Positions 1-13,735 are shown, numbered from the stretch's first letter. The stretch: DNA of 64,000 nt from Conus ventricosus (GCA_018398815.1 CM031614.1:51469941-51533940), one strand, 5' to 3'. Translations and numbers: made by a program. Notes: a model not told the origin generated them from the letters alone.

Positions 1-244
1 AGAGAGAGAGAGAGAACTCGGAACTCGGAAAATTTTAATTGCAAAGGCCACCGACCTATCTGCAATGAGGTCAAGAAACAAAAATCAAATCACACACACT
101 GACGCTGTAACATTACTACTGATCACGATCATTTACAAAACTTGCTCACACCAACTGATACATACAAAATCACACCCGTATGTAGCACTCTCCCAGACTC
201 TCACAGCTCGCACATACAATTTCGCTCGCACTTACAATTGCGCA
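1..244. other. Unannotated left edge
   Basis: The window opens inside a GA repeat and continues into unique-looking sequence. I see no exon, RNA gene or recognisable element before the microsatellite block that begins near 245. Confidence 0.5.
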
Positions 245-366
245 AGCACAAAAACACACACACACACACACACACACCACACACACACACACACATGCAC
301 AAGCATACACACAACACAACAACACACCACACCCACACAACAACACAACACACACACTCACCACAC

Positions 367-412
<46 letters not shown>

Positions 413-448
413 TTTTTTTCATCATGATCCCTAAGAGAGGAGAGAGAG

Positions 449-481
<33 letters not shown>

Positions 482-487
482 TCCTTG

Positions 488-531
<44 letters not shown>

Positions 532-590
532 ACCACCACCACCACCACCACCACCACCTTTATCACCACCACCACCAAGAACGACAACTC
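245..590. repeat. Compound (CA)n/(GA)n/(CCA)n microsatellite
   Basis: Alternating CA runs with occasional CAA or CCA interruptions are followed by a GA run (about 436-480), a second CA run and a CCA trinucleotide run. Open frames here encode only Thr-His, Val-Cys or Arg-Glu repeats and are not genes. Confidence 0.95.
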
Positions 591-595
591 TACTC

Positions 596-1018
596 ACTGC
601 GAGAGCAAGACAGAACTCCTGCCACGCACGTCATCAGCAAGAGTGACGTCACTGCACAGGCGTCAAAACGTCATGAGCAAGCCACAATGTAGTCAAAGCA
701 TTTAGAGTCATCTTAAATTCAATACCCGATTCATATTTAGTGCATCGTTCTGCATCCCACAATTACATGTAAATAGCAAAGAGCCAGTATGACATGAAGG
801 AGATTCATTTAGCTTATTATGTTCTATGTCCTCTACAAGCAGGTACATTCATTTAGTAATCACTGCCGCACGCAGATAAGAAGATCTGAGTTATTCAAGC
901 ATTATCAATAATTTTCATGTACGACATAAAAGAATGTAATTCGTTTTATTATCACCATTTAAGGTAGATGTACAAATTAATATGTGAATAAGTCACGATG
1001 TCACTTTCCTTCCTTCAC
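596..1018. other. Non-repetitive stretch, nothing recognised
   Basis: AT-rich sequence without a supported open frame, splice pattern or repeat. Confidence 0.4.
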
Positions 1019-1130
1019 TGTCAGTCTGTCTGTCTGTCTGTCTTTTATCTCTTTCTGTATGTGTGTGTGTGCGTGGCGTGCGGCGGCGTGCGTATGCCTC
1101 TGCGTGTGTGTGCGTGTGTGCGTGCGTGCG

Positions 1131-1170
<40 letters not shown>

Positions 1171-1545
1171 TGTGTGTGCGCGCGCGCGCGCGGTGTGTGT
1201 GTGTGCGTGTATGTGTGCGTGCGATGGTGCGATTGTGCGTCGTGTGTGCGAGCGCGCGCGGGCGCGTGTGGGTGTGTATGTGTGTGTGTGTGTGTTGTGT
1301 GTGTGTGTGCGCTGCGTGCGTGCGTGCGTGCGTGCGTGCGCGCGCGCGCGCGCATATACTTTCATATCTACCTTTCAGTTGTTTGACTGCCTGTGTCTGT
1401 CTCAAAGTCTCCCTTTCTGTCTCTCAGTCTGTCTGTTTGTCTATGTCTGCTTTCCTGTTTGTCAGTCGCTCTCTGCTCCCTCTCTGTCTGTCCTAATTAG
1501 TCTGTCTACATCTATCTCCCTGTCTGTCTTTTATCTTTTTTGACC
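1019..1545. repeat. Compound (CTGT)n/(GT)n/(GC)n/(TGCG)n microsatellite
   Basis: A CTGT tetranucleotide run leads into long GT tracts broken by CG-rich alternating purine-pyrimidine blocks (around 1178-1192 and 1317-1353). Further CTGT-type sequence follows to about 1545. Alternating purine-pyrimidine tracts of this kind are the classic Z-DNA-forming composition. Confidence 0.9.
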
Positions 1546-1559
1546 ACCTGTTTTCTCTG

Positions 1560-2480
1560 TCTATATTCTATGCGCCTATATTATGTATGCTTGCCCCGCC
1601 TCTCCCCCCACCCCCTCTCCCTCCCACCCGCCCCCTCTTCCCCTTTCCTCCATTCCGTGGGCAAGCCGGGGGCTCTTTCGGCGCAAAGATCTCGTAGGCC
1701 CATTGCTCTTGACAGATAAAGTCAGGCCATCAACAACAGCACGCCAACGGCCACGTTTGGGCAATCTCTACCGCGCTCTAAAGGTTCTTTGCTAATTTGC
1801 CTCTATAATTTCTATAATTCTCCGACTCTGATTATGTTTATCTATTGTGTTTATCTATTGTCTTTCTTTACTGTGTCAACCTTTTTTTTTTTTTTTTGTT
1901 CTTCGTCTTTGTTCTGAAAGCTCCGTAACAATTTTCATTCCAGTCGTAACATACGACACCCGAGCTTCTTTCCTGTGATCTGGCGATTAGGTAAAGAAAA
2001 TGGTATACACGTACAGTGAGGACACTGGTTGTCCATTTTGTACTGTGTAATTGCCCACATATGGTCTTTTTATGTTCTGCTTTTCTTAGATTTAAGCGTT
2101 TTCAGTATTTTCAATCTTTCCAGGGGAAAAAAAAAGAAAAAAGAAAAAGAAGTTAACTGAATGGTCGGCGCTCTTAGAACTGTCAAGTCTTTTTCGCCTT
2201 GAGGATATCAGTAAGTTAGCTTCATCCGTGTCAGTTTTGTTTTTCTTTTCTTCTTCTTTTTTCTGTTTGTTACTGTTTTGTATGCGAAATTCTCCTCCAT
2301 TTCCTGTTTTTTCTGCAATATGACACGTTTTAGGATGCGTCTCTCCCTTCCCCTACCCGCCACCTCTCCCAATTCACCCACCTTCCAAGCCCCTTCATTT
2401 TGAGGCCTTGATGTTATTCTTCTCTTCGTTTTGACAGCTTTAAAACGCTCTGTGTGGTCATCGGGGCTATAACAGTAAGA
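1560..2480. other. Unassigned region
   Basis: A C-rich tract (about 1600-1650) is followed by about 130 bases that give a short minus-strand open frame (1576-1764) which I cannot assign. The rest contains poly-T and poly-A tracts and no supported gene. Confidence 0.4.
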
Positions 2481-2489
2481 CTATAACTA

Positions 2490-3235
2490 TACGGGTATAA
2501 CTGTCACGTCTCCCCATTCCTCTCTGTCTACCGCCCTGTCTGTCTGGTGAACTCTAGTCTGTTTTTGGCGCCCTCACCTCTATATTCAGGTATAACTGTC
2601 ATGTCTGCCCATTCCTCGCTGTCTCTCTCTGTCTGTCTGATGAACTCCTAAGTCTGTTTCGGCGCCCTCACCTCTATAACTATTCAGGTATAACTGTCAT
2701 GTATGCTATGCCTCTCTGTCTGTCTCCCTGTCTGATGAACTCCTAAGTCTGTTTTCGGCGCCCTCACCTCTATAACTATTCAGGTATAACTGTCATGTCT
2801 GTCTATGCCTGTCTGTCTGTCTCCCTGTCTGATGAACTCCTAAGTCTGTTTTCGGCGCCCTCACCTCTACAACTATTCAGGTATAACTGTCGTCTGTCTA
2901 TGCCTCTCTGTCTGTCTCCCTGTCTGGTGAACTCTTAAGTCTGTTTTCGGCGCCCTCACCTCTATAACTATTCAGGTATAACTGTCATGTCTGTCTATGC
3001 CTCTCTGTCTGTCTCCCTGTCTGGTGAACTCTTAAGTCTGTTTTCGGCGCCCTCACCTCTATAACTATTCAGGTATAACTGTCATGTCTGTCTATGCCTC
3101 TCTGTCTGTCTCCCTGTCTGGTGAACTCTTAAGTCTGTTTTCGGCGCCCTCACCTCTATAACTATTCAGGTATAACTGTCATGTCTGTCTATGCCTCTCT
3201 GTCTGTCTCCCTGTCTGTCTGGTGAACTCTAAGAC
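2490..3235. repeat. Minisatellite, ~97-bp unit, ~8 copies
   Basis: The motif CAGGTATAACTGTC recurs at 2588, 2685, 2781, 2878, 2973, 3070 and 3167, a spacing of about 97 bases. Copies at the right end are nearly identical and those at the left are more diverged. Confidence 0.9.
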
Positions 3236-3518
3236 TTTTTGGCGTCCTTACCTCCTCCGGAACTTCCTCTCATGGCGTCTTCCGCTCTGACTTAGAGGCT
3301 GTCTGCAGAGATGGAGGGGTGGAGCTGTGGGGAGGAACAAGGGAGGGAGAGGGGGAGAAAGCAAAGCAATGTCAACTGGTGTACAACGAAAACAGAAAGT
3401 GTGTGAGGTGATGGGACAGTGACGGTAAGAAAGGAGGCTAGCCCATCAAAAATGACTGCCACTGCTTCTGTTTGGTTCTGTTGTCTTCTGTGTGTACATG
3501 CACGCTCGCACGCACCGA

Positions 3519-3519
<1 letters not shown>

Positions 3520-3565
<46 letters not shown>

Positions 3566-3612
3566 AGAAGAGAGAGAGAGAGAGGGATGGAGGAGGGAGG
3601 GAGGGAGGGAGA
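3520..3612. repeat. (CA)n then (GA)n microsatellite
   Basis: A CA run (about 3520-3562) is followed by a GA run and a short GGGA array. Confidence 0.9.
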
Positions 3613-4208
3613 AACGAATAAAGTAAATAGGTGCTGGAGAATTCCACCTTAAATAAGGCCTGCCATATGAGCTCCATCAACACCAATGGACCTGGACAAA
3701 GAACTCCACTACCAGCATGGGAAAAGCCTCAGTCACGTTTAAAAATCAAAACACTTTAACGTGGAAGAACAAGAAAATGCCTCTTCGTTTAAAATTGAGT
3801 TTCTACACTAGGAATCGAATATGCTTTTGATCTTGTTTGGGGTTGTGAAATCCAGCAGTTGCTTGACGGCGGCGTTTTGCCGGAGGACTCTGCAGTCATG
3901 AAACAATATGGGCTGGTACACCCATGGGCACGCTCCCGTGGAAGAACTGTCGTGTCTCATCCAGTGGCCCATTACACAATGGCATCTGCCAGGGGGCAGT
4001 TACGTCCCTATGTGAATACAGAACAGGCTTTCAAGGGTGGTGCAGGATTGCTCCCAGCTGGTTTGTTCGGCAGTTGAGGACAGTACTTCTCTGGGTCCCG
4101 CCCGCACCTTCGGGTATATCTTTTCTTTCTCTGTACTTGCGAGTCACGAAAACAAAACTGGACAGATTTTGTTACTGAACGATAGCGTTCAATGACGAAG
4201 ATTGCAGA

Positions 4209-4210
<2 letters not shown>
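3613..4210. other. Unassigned region with a short plus-strand open frame
   Basis: An open frame at 3859-4077 and an overlapping frame to 4178 show no family I recognise and no splice signals that support them. It may be a decayed mobile-element fragment. Confidence 0.3.

Positions 4211-4238
<28 letters not shown>
4211..4238. repeat. Poly(C) tract, 28 bases
   Basis: An uninterrupted run of 28 C. Comparable G or C tracts recur through the window. Confidence 0.95.
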
Positions 4239-4239
<1 letters not shown>

Positions 4240-4940
4240 GCTTTGATAGAATGATTGTATCACAATGAGAATGTATGCAGGTAACGGGCTTAAATCTGTC
4301 CACAGTATTAATTAAGTGCCGTCTCATCTGGTGAAGTCATGTATACAGTGTAGTATGATGATAATAATCATATGATAATAATGGTGATGATAATTATGAC
4401 ATTATAATCATAAAAATAAACACAATGATATTAGTCACAATAAAAATCATAGTAATTATAGTGATAATGAGGATAATAGTAAAAGAAGAAGAGGAGGAAG
4501 AAGGTGAAGAACTGAGGGCCCGGTAATTCCGTTAGTTTCAATTTCCGCCTGCAGTTACCTCCTGTTGAAACCGGGTGAAACCTTGCTGGAAAGGTTTTTG
4601 GTGGACCCGCGATGAGGGAGTGTAGGGGGAATTAAAAACCGCGTTGAAAGGTAGAGTTGTCTCCCATCAGCTACAGAGTGGGTTAACCAATGATTCACTT
4701 CCCCCTCCTGTCTCATATCAACACAGACTGGCAACACTACCAAACGTAAGTGGGCCATATCATTCCTCGCGATCGTGAAAGGCAGCAGCAGAAGACCAAG
4801 ATTACGTGACGTTTACAGGCTCCATTACTGACAACACAACAAAAACCACATCACAGCGAATGTTTCAATGAGACACCACCACCACCACACCCTCCAAAAC
4901 ATTCTCCCCTTTCCCATTTTGCTGTCCCCTCTGCCCTCTC
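4239..4940. other. Unassigned region with ATA/GATA-rich simple sequence
   Basis: A low-complexity AT-rich segment (about 4355-4480) is followed by unique-looking sequence. No gene is supported. Confidence 0.4.
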
Positions 4941-4944
4941 CTCC

Positions 4945-4945
4945 C

Positions 4946-4979
<34 letters not shown>

Positions 4980-5230
4980 AGAGAGAGAAGTCGTTTTTTG
5001 ACATGGTAAAAATGGGTAATGTTTCAACCAATTTTGAGAGATAATGGTGCCTTTTCTGAAACTCACTAATGTCACAAAACTCACCGTTTACCTGATAAAA
5101 CTTAGAACTGCTTCTGATGCTACTTTTATACATGACGTTTTCTCCGTCTCGGTTTTCAGAAGAAAAAAAAGAAAAAAAGAAGAAGAAGAAGAAGAAGAAG
5201 AGAAGAAGAAAAGAAGAAGAAGAAAGATAA
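4945..5230. repeat. (GA)n and (AGA)n simple repeats
   Basis: A GA run at about 4945-4990 and an AGA/AAG run at about 5159-5228 flank a short unique segment. Confidence 0.85.
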
Positions 5231-5504
5231 CTCAACTTCATCAGAAAAATAAGTTGTATACCATAGGCTCCTTTAAAAGACTCAGGAACACAAGTCTTCT
5301 GGGGAACAAACCCCATCAAAACATAGAGGTACACTATCTAGGCGATCGGGAGAATACAGACCCCAGAGAAGATCGAACAATTCTCGTGACGTCAATGAAA
5401 CGCCACCCGAATCCTGAGTTATCTCCCTTGATCTACCTCCAAAAATATCACAGTAGCTGCAGATTTCCGTGGATATTTGTCACCGTGCATGGACTGAAAA
5501 AAGT

Positions 5505-6055
5505 ACCACCCCCAGTACATCTCTTAAGACGCAGTGTGTATATATCAGTACATCTTCTAAGACATAGTTTGTATATATCCGTAAATCTCCTAAGACATTT
5601 TGTAGATGTCAGTATATCTCTTAAAACAGTTTGTAGATATCAGCACATCTCCTGGAACAGGTAATACATATCAGTTTATCTCCTAAGACACAATTCGTAA
5701 ATATCAGTACTGTTCCTGAGACACAGTTTGCAAATATCAGTACATCTCTTAAGACACAGTTTATAGATATCAGTACATTTCCTAGTCAACCGTGTGTAGA
5801 TTATCAGTACATCTCCTAAACACACAAAGCAGATATCGGTATATCTCCTGAGACACAGATTGCAGATATCAGTACATATCCAGTGTGTAGATATCAGTAC
5901 ATCACCTACGAAAAAGTTTGTAAATATCAATACATCACTACGACACACTTTGTAGATATCAGTACATCACCTAAGACACACTTTGCACATAGCAGTACAT
6001 CACTTTAGACACTGTTTGTAGATATCAGTACATCTCCTAAGACACATTTTGTTCA
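5505..6055. repeat. Minisatellite, ~36-bp degenerate unit, ~15 copies
   Basis: The phrase ATATCAGTACATCTCCTAAG followed by ACACA and TTTGTAG recurs with a spacing of about 34-40 bases and many substitutions. There are no unique spacers between copies, so it is not a CRISPR array. Confidence 0.85.
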
Positions 6056-6399
6056 TCGACACCCATGTCTCATTTCTGGAGAAATATAAAGAGATGCTAT
6101 AAAGCTGCCTTTTTTAATTGTTTATATTTCTATCGTGTTTGATTTTTTTTTCATTGTTGAAGAAATTGAGAAGAAAAATCAACATCCTATTTCTGGATCC
6201 GTTCTTTATTTGGATCCGCACGAAATTGAAGAACATCTTGCTTGGCCACATTCATTTTTTTCTTTAGAAGTTTTGTTAAAATCGGTTTTGTTGGTTCTAG
6301 CGTTTTCTTGTTGATAGACAACCAAAGCAACAGACTCGAACACAAACATAAGAAAGAAAAAAACTCGGTGGGGGGGGGGGGGGGGGGGCCTAAAAGTTG

Positions 6400-6690
6400 C
6401 TATATCACGTCCAAGCAGAGAAAGAAAATCCGGAGAACTTTGGAAAGAAAAAAGTGAACTGGTCTGAAATTTTCAGGTAGAGAGCGAACGTTGAAAGAAT
6501 TTTGAGAACAAATGTGACTGGTTTGAAAATCCATATAGGGAAAGAACATCGGGAGAACTCTGGAAAGAAGAAATGCCAGCGAGTCTGAAAATCTAAGCAG
6601 AGAAGGAAAATCGGTAGAATTTTGGAAAGGAAACCGATAAATGGTCAGAAAAGCGGACAATTGAAATAAGACCAAAAGACTGGTAACAAG
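6400..6690. repeat. Degenerate ~75-bp tandem repeat, ~4 copies
   Basis: Segments beginning GGAAAGAA and containing GAGAACT and GGTCTGAAA recur four times. They sit between G-rich tracts at about 6369-6388 and 6708-6733. Confidence 0.55.
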
Positions 6691-6739
6691 ACAGCCTTGG
6701 AAAAAATGGTGGGGGTGGGGGGGGGGGGGGGGTGAGCAG

Positions 6740-7196
6740 TAGCAACGAGAAAAACCTCGGCACCGTTTCCCAGAAGGTAAGGTTATAATGTAACGGGCAA
6801 AATACCCTCACCCGCTTCCAATTTAGGATGCCAGTCTAGCCAGCGCTTTGAGGGAATCTGATTTCATGAGTAAGAAGAAAAAGACCAGACACCTCAAGAC
6901 AATGACAAACAGCTGGGAAAAAAGTTCAAACTGGATCTGGTCAAGGTTGAACAAAATGTGAACTTCACAAGGCTCACATTTCCCAGTTTAGAAAATGGGT
7001 TCGAGCAAGGCGGGGGTAAGACATCTTTCTCAAGGCGACATGATCTTGAGGCGCTGGACTATCTACGAGTTGCAGGTTCGAACGCGGCAGCACCAATAGA
7101 AAGAAAAAGTGACGTCAGAAAGACATAAGGAGTCAAGCCCAACTCTCACTAGGCTTTATTCCACTTCATGAAGGACATATCACTACAGCCGGACCA
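6740..7196. other. Unassigned region, possible decayed tRNA-SINE trace
   Basis: Near 7040-7090 a GGTTCGAA B-box-like motif lies about 40 bases after a degenerate A-box-like stretch. That suggests a very old tRNA-derived SINE fragment, but the match is weak. Confidence 0.2.
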
Positions 7197-7296
7197 NNNN
7201 NNNNNNNNNNNNNNNNNNNNNNNNNNNNNNNNNNNNNNNNNNNNNNNNNNNNNNNNNNNNNNNNNNNNNNNNNNNNNNNNNNNNNNNNNNNNNNNN
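7197..7296. other. Assembly gap, 100 N
   Basis: Exactly 100 unknown bases, the usual placeholder for a scaffold join of unknown size. Confidence 0.99.
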
Positions 7297-8615
<1,319 letters not shown>

Positions 8616-8969
8616 ACATTCGAGCAAAAATCATGAAATGTGATAGTTGAACAGGGGTACTTCAGAAGAGGCGGGATGGAGAGGGAGGGGGTAGGGGAGG
8701 AGCTAGAGGAGTGGAAATGGCGATGGAAGGAACCGGAGGGGGGCGGGGGGGGGGGGGGGAGAGGAGGGGTGAGTGGAGAAGGGGAAGGGGATATTAATAT
8801 TCCCGCTTTTTGTGAAGTAACAGCAGGCTTCTAATATATTCTGCAACAAAAGCGGCTGTTATAAAGTGAGACAGTGCGGCGGCTTGCCTCTCTCGCTGCT
8901 TAGCCATGCATGTCGCTTTCTGCAACCAATTGTCCTGTCTGGGCAATCCTGATGTTTACTTTATTCCAG

Positions 8970-9830
8970 TGATCAGAAACACCTGAGCATCAAACAGCTT
9001 GAAACAATAATCAGAAACACCTGAGCATCAAACAGCTTGAAACAATAATCAGAAACACCTTGAGCATCAAACGGCTTGGAACAATAATCAGAAACAGCTG
9101 AGCATCAAACAGCTTGAAACATAATCAGAAACACCTGAGCATCAAACAGCTTGAAACAATAATCAGAAACACCTGATCGTCAAACAGCTTGGAACAATAA
9201 TCAGAAACACCTGAGCATCAAACAGTTGAAACAATAATCAGAAACACCTGAACATCAAACAACTTGAAACAATAATCAGAAACACCTGAGCATCAAACAG
9301 CTTGAAACAATAATCAGAAACGCCTGAGCATCAAACAGCTTGAAACAATAAACAGAAACACCTGAGCGTCAAACAGCTTGGAACAATAGTCAGAAACGCC
9401 TGAGCGTCAAACAGCTTGTGAACAATATTCGGGAAACCTAGTCTCAACAGCTTGGAACCAATATCAGAAACTGATGTCGTCTAACAGCTTGGAACAATAT
9501 CAAAACCCTGAGCGTCAATGTTGGAACATATCTGAAAAGCCATAGAGCGTCAAACGCTTGGAACATAATCAAACACCTGAGCTCAAACAGCTTGGAACAA
9601 TAATCAGAAAACACTTGAGTCGTGATACACTTGGACAATAATTCAGAAATCACCTGAGCATCAAACAGCTTGAAACAATAAACAGAAACACCTGAGCATC
9701 AAACAGCTTGGAACAATAGTCAGAAACGCCTGAGCGTCAAACAGCTTGGAACAATAGTCAGAAACGCCTGAGCGTCAAACAGCTTGGAACAATAGTCAGA
9801 AACGCCTGAGCGTCAAACAGTGTGAAATGA
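8970..9830. repeat. Minisatellite, 36-bp unit, ~24 copies
   Basis: The unit contains AATCAGAAACACCTGAGCAT and CAAACAGCTTGAAACA and repeats every ~36 bases. Copies around 9420-9650 are markedly more eroded, with single-base losses, than both flanks. There are no unique spacers, so it is not a CRISPR array. Confidence 0.93.
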
Positions 9831-9920
9831 TTCTGTGGTATATCCACTTTGCGCCCAATTCGAGGAGATAGGTGATTGTTCGTTCGTTCTTGGTTTTCAT
9901 CGCCTTCAATGTTGTTTGTC

Positions 9921-9980
9921 TTGCCTGAAGAAGGCCAAAGAGGTCAAAACGCGTCGTGTTTAGTCTGCAAATGTATTTGT
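9921..9980 (+). ncRNA. Degenerate hammerhead-like motif (PLE end relic)
   Basis: CTGAAGA at 9925-9931 fits the CUGANGA core. It is followed by a possible stem II (GGCC, loop AAAGA, GGTC) and then AAAAC where a functional ribozyme needs GAAA. The G12 position is therefore lost and the motif is probably inactive. Confidence 0.3.
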
Positions 9981-10139
9981 CTCTTTCGTTCGGGGGTACA
10001 CTAAAATTTTGTTTTGAGTTAGTTTGGAGTGGTGTTTACCTTAGTTTCTTTTCAGATTTTCTGGTCTGCTATTTCTGGCTGACCTGAGGTTGGCTTCCGT
10101 TGTCTTTGAGAAGTGGATTGGTCTTCTTGGTTTTATTTG

Positions 10140-10735
10140 TGGCATTTTTCTTGCCACAGGAAAAGCTGAATGTTCTTTTGGACTCTCTTTGTGGTATGTT
10201 CTTGCCACTGAAAAATCTTAATGTTCTTAGGGATAGCCCTTTGTGGTATATCCTTGCCACTGAAAAATCTGAATATTCTTATGGACTCTTTGTGGTATCT
10301 CTCTTGCCACTGAAAAATCTGACTGTTCTTCTGGACTCTTTTTGTGGTATATCCTTGCCACTGAAAAATCTGAATGTTCTTTATGGACTCTATGGTATGT
10401 TCTTGCCACTGAAAAATCTGAATGTTCTTATGGACTCTCTTTGTATTATTCCCCTTGCCACTGAAAAATGTTAATGTTCTTCTGGACTCTTTTTGTGGTA
10501 TGTTCTTGCCACCGAAAAATCTGAATGTTCTTATGGATTCCCTTTGTGGTATGTCCTTGCCACTGAAAAATCTGAATGTTCTTATGGATTCCCTTTGTGG
10601 TATTTTTCTTGCCACTGGAAAAACTGAATGGTCTACTGGACTCTTTTTGTGGTGTATCCTTGCCAGTGAAAAATCTGAATGTTCTTATGAATTACCTCTG
10701 TGGCATTTCCCTTGCCACTGAAAAAGTTGAGTGAT
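10140..10735. repeat. Minisatellite, ~50-bp unit, ~12 copies
   Basis: Repeats of the phrase TTGCCACTGAAAAATCTGAA with GTTCTTATGGACTC and TTTGTGGTAT. Open frames on both strands follow the repeat and are not genes. Confidence 0.9.
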
Positions 10736-10739
10736 CTCC

Positions 10740-11040
10740 TTGTTTGTCCATCGCCACTGGAACAGCTCAGTGATCCTATGTGGTATCTAGTATATCCATC
10801 GCCACTGGAACAGCTCAGTGATCCTATGTGGTATCTAGTATGTCCATCGCCACTGGAACAGCTCAGTGATCCTATGTGGTATCTAGTATGTCCATCGCCA
10901 CTGGAACAGCTCAATGATCCTATGTGGTATCTAGTATGTCCATCGCCACTGGAACAGCTCAGTGATCCTATGTGGTATCTAGTATGTCCATCGCCACTGG
11001 AACAGCTCAGTGATCCTATGTGGTATTTCCATAACCACTG
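10740..11040. repeat. Minisatellite, 48-bp unit, 6 copies
   Basis: The unit contains TCCATCGCCACTGGAACAGC and TCAGTGATCCTATGTGGTAT, with near-identical copies. It shares the core GCCACTG-AAAA/GAACAG with the preceding array, so the two probably have a common origin. Diverged copies trail on to about 11430. Confidence 0.92.
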
Positions 11041-11539
11041 AAAGAGCTGAGTGGTCTTCTTATATATCCCCAGCCATCGGAAACACTTAGAACTCTTGTG
11101 GACTCTCTTTGTGTTATTTTCCTTGCCCCTGGCAAAGCTGGGTACTCTTCTAACTCTGTGGTATTACCTTTGCCCTGGATAACCGGGGTGTCGATTTTGA
11201 CTCGGTATTTCCCTTGCCGGTGGAAAAGCTGAATTCTTTTTTGGACTATCTTTGTGGTATCTTCTCGTGTCCCTGAAAAAAGTGTGCTATTTTGGACCTT
11301 TTGGGTTAAAACCTCCACTGCTGATAGAAAACTGTGTACTTTTCTGGGCTCTCTTGTGGTAACTTCTGCTGTCGCTAGAACAGCTGAGTGCTCTTCTTGA
11401 CTGTTTTGGTGTTAACTTCTATTGCTACTTGAAAAACCTGAATGGAAAACCGGTTCGTAAGCGTTTAGAAGCGACAGAGACGCGATTTTCTGCTGTGCAG
11501 GGATGGCTCTAGTGCTCATGATTTGGGTCCCATTCCTGT

Positions 11540-12640
11540 AGAATGTCTTTGTTCTCCAATGTGTTTATTCTACATATTTTCGTTCTCTAATGTTTTCACT
11601 CACAAGTATTTCCATTCTCTAATGTTTTCATTCACCAACATTTTTATTATCCAATGATTTCATTTCACAATATTTGACATTCTCCAGTATTTTGTTCTCT
11701 AATGTTTTCATTCTCCAGTATTTTCATTCACTTGTATTTTTGTTCTCTACTGTTCTCATTCTCAACCATTTTCCTCCTGTAGTACTTTTTTTCTTCAATA
11801 TTTTCATTCTCCAGCATTTTCATTCTCCCGTGTTTTCGTTTTCCAGTATTTTCGTTCTCCAATATTTTTGTTTTCCTTTTTTTTTCATATTCTAGTGTTT
11901 TTGTTTTCCATTGTTTTCGTTATTTAATATTACCATTTTCTTATATTTTCGTTCTCCTTTGTCCCGTTCTGCAGTGTTTCGATCTCTAGTAGGCCTACTT
12001 TCGTTCTCCAGTCTTTCATTCTCGTTTATTTTCTTTTTCCAGTGTTACGGTTCTCCATTATTATCGTTCCCTTGTGTTTCCTTTCTCTGGTATACTAATT
12101 CTCATGTACTTTCTTCGTCTGTGGTTTAGTTCCCTGGTGTTATTTTCGTTGGTGGTTTTTGTATTCCATTGGTTTTGTCTCTAGTGGTTTCATTCTCCAA
12201 TGTTTTCATTATTCAGTATTTTTGTTTTTCAATATTTTATTCTCAAGTGTTTTTGTTCTCCGGTATTTTTGTTCGGAATTTTTTTTTTATCTCCAGTGTT
12301 CCCCTTCTTTGGTGTTTTTAAAGAAATTTCTCCAGTGTCTCTATTTTGCTGGTATTTTCTTTTCCAGCATTTTTAGAACGCAGTATTTTTTTTTCTCTCA
12401 TGTGTTTTCGTTTTCCATTATTTTCACTCTCCGGAATTTCCCTTCTCCATTTTTTTCCTTTCACAATATTTTCGTTCTCCAGTGTTTTCCTTCTTCAGCT
12501 TATTGTTTTCAAGTATCACGTATTCGTCCGAATCTTCATTCTCCAGTATTTCAATTTTCTAGAGTGTTTTTCTCTTGTATTTTCGTTCTTCATTGTTTTC
12601 TTATTTTTCAGCGTTTTTTTTTTTTTCTTAGTATTTTCTA
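11540..12640. repeat. Highly degenerate ~15-bp T-rich tandem repeat
   Basis: More than 1 kb of variations on TATTTTCGTTCTCCAGTGTT, about every 15-16 bases. The long plus-strand open frame through it reflects strand composition and is not a gene. Confidence 0.8.
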
Positions 12641-12750
12641 CATGTGAAAGTAGACATGTTCCCTTACCCTAGGACCCAGTGAACAGCATAAGGCAAAGGT
12701 AAACATGTTCACATATCCTTGGACCCAGTGGATAGTAGCGTGTAGATGTA
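12640..12750 (-). repeat. 63-bp repeat, two inverted copies
   Basis: Two copies of a ~63-bp unit whose minus-strand core reads ACTGGGTCCTAGGGTA. The same unit occurs in plus orientation at 13446-13735, on the other side of the microsatellite block. Confidence 0.75.
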
Positions 12751-12793
<43 letters not shown>

Positions 12794-12800
12794 GCACGCA

Positions 12801-12875
<75 letters not shown>

Positions 12876-12897
12876 CACACACTCACCTACTCACTCA

Positions 12898-12988
<91 letters not shown>

Positions 12989-13019
12989 ACACACACACAC
13001 ATACACACACACATACACA

Positions 13020-13071
<52 letters not shown>

Positions 13072-13101
13072 CACACACATGCATACATACACATACTCAC
13101 A

Positions 13102-13179
<78 letters not shown>

Positions 13180-13192
13180 GTCTGTCTGTCTC

Positions 13193-13250
<58 letters not shown>

Positions 13251-13257
13251 TTCTCTC

Positions 13258-13324
<67 letters not shown>

Positions 13325-13341
13325 CTGTCTGTCTGTCTGTC

Positions 13342-13426
<85 letters not shown>

Positions 13427-13440
13427 TTTCTCTCTCGCTC
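12750..13440. repeat. Compound (CA)n/(CACG)n/(CT)n/(CTGT)n microsatellite
   Basis: About 330 bases of CA with GCAC blocks are followed by about 340 bases of CT with CTGT blocks. The encoded Thr-His and Leu-Ser repeats are not a gene. Confidence 0.95.
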
Positions 13441-13445
13441 GTTCT

Positions 13446-13735
13446 CTAGTGGTTTCTACTGGGTCTTAGGGTATGTAAACAAGGTTAATTTTGCCTAGTG
13501 CTTTTTACTGGGTTTGAGTTGTGCGAAAATGTTTACTTTTACCTTGTGCTTTCTATCATTATTATGGCCTAAGGTATAGGAACATGTTTACTTTTCCTGT
13601 TGTTGGTTACTAGGTCTTAGGGTATGGAAATATATTTACTTTTACCTAACACTGTTCACTAGGGCTTACGGTATGGGAACCTGTTGATCTTTATCACGCT
13701 CTCTCTGCTGGATGTGAGGGTATGGGAAGTTTAAA
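13446..13735 (+). repeat. 63-bp repeat, ~5 direct copies
   Basis: The core ACTGGGTCTTAGGGTATG recurs with an intervening GTTTACTTTTACC. It is the inverted counterpart of 12640-12750. Confidence 0.75.

Noticed and set aside
65..705. Overlapping open frames on both strands in the first 700 bases and similar ones at 0.98-1.5, 7.7-8.6, 12.6-13.5, 48.1-49.7 and 54.6-55.5 kb
   Set aside because: They encode only Thr-His, Val-Cys, Arg-Glu or Leu-Ser dipeptide repeats from microsatellites; no stop codons arise in such sequence by composition alone.
10100..10914. Plus and minus open frames of 90-160 codons
   Set aside because: They mirror each other over a tandem repeat; no start context, splice signal or family is seen.
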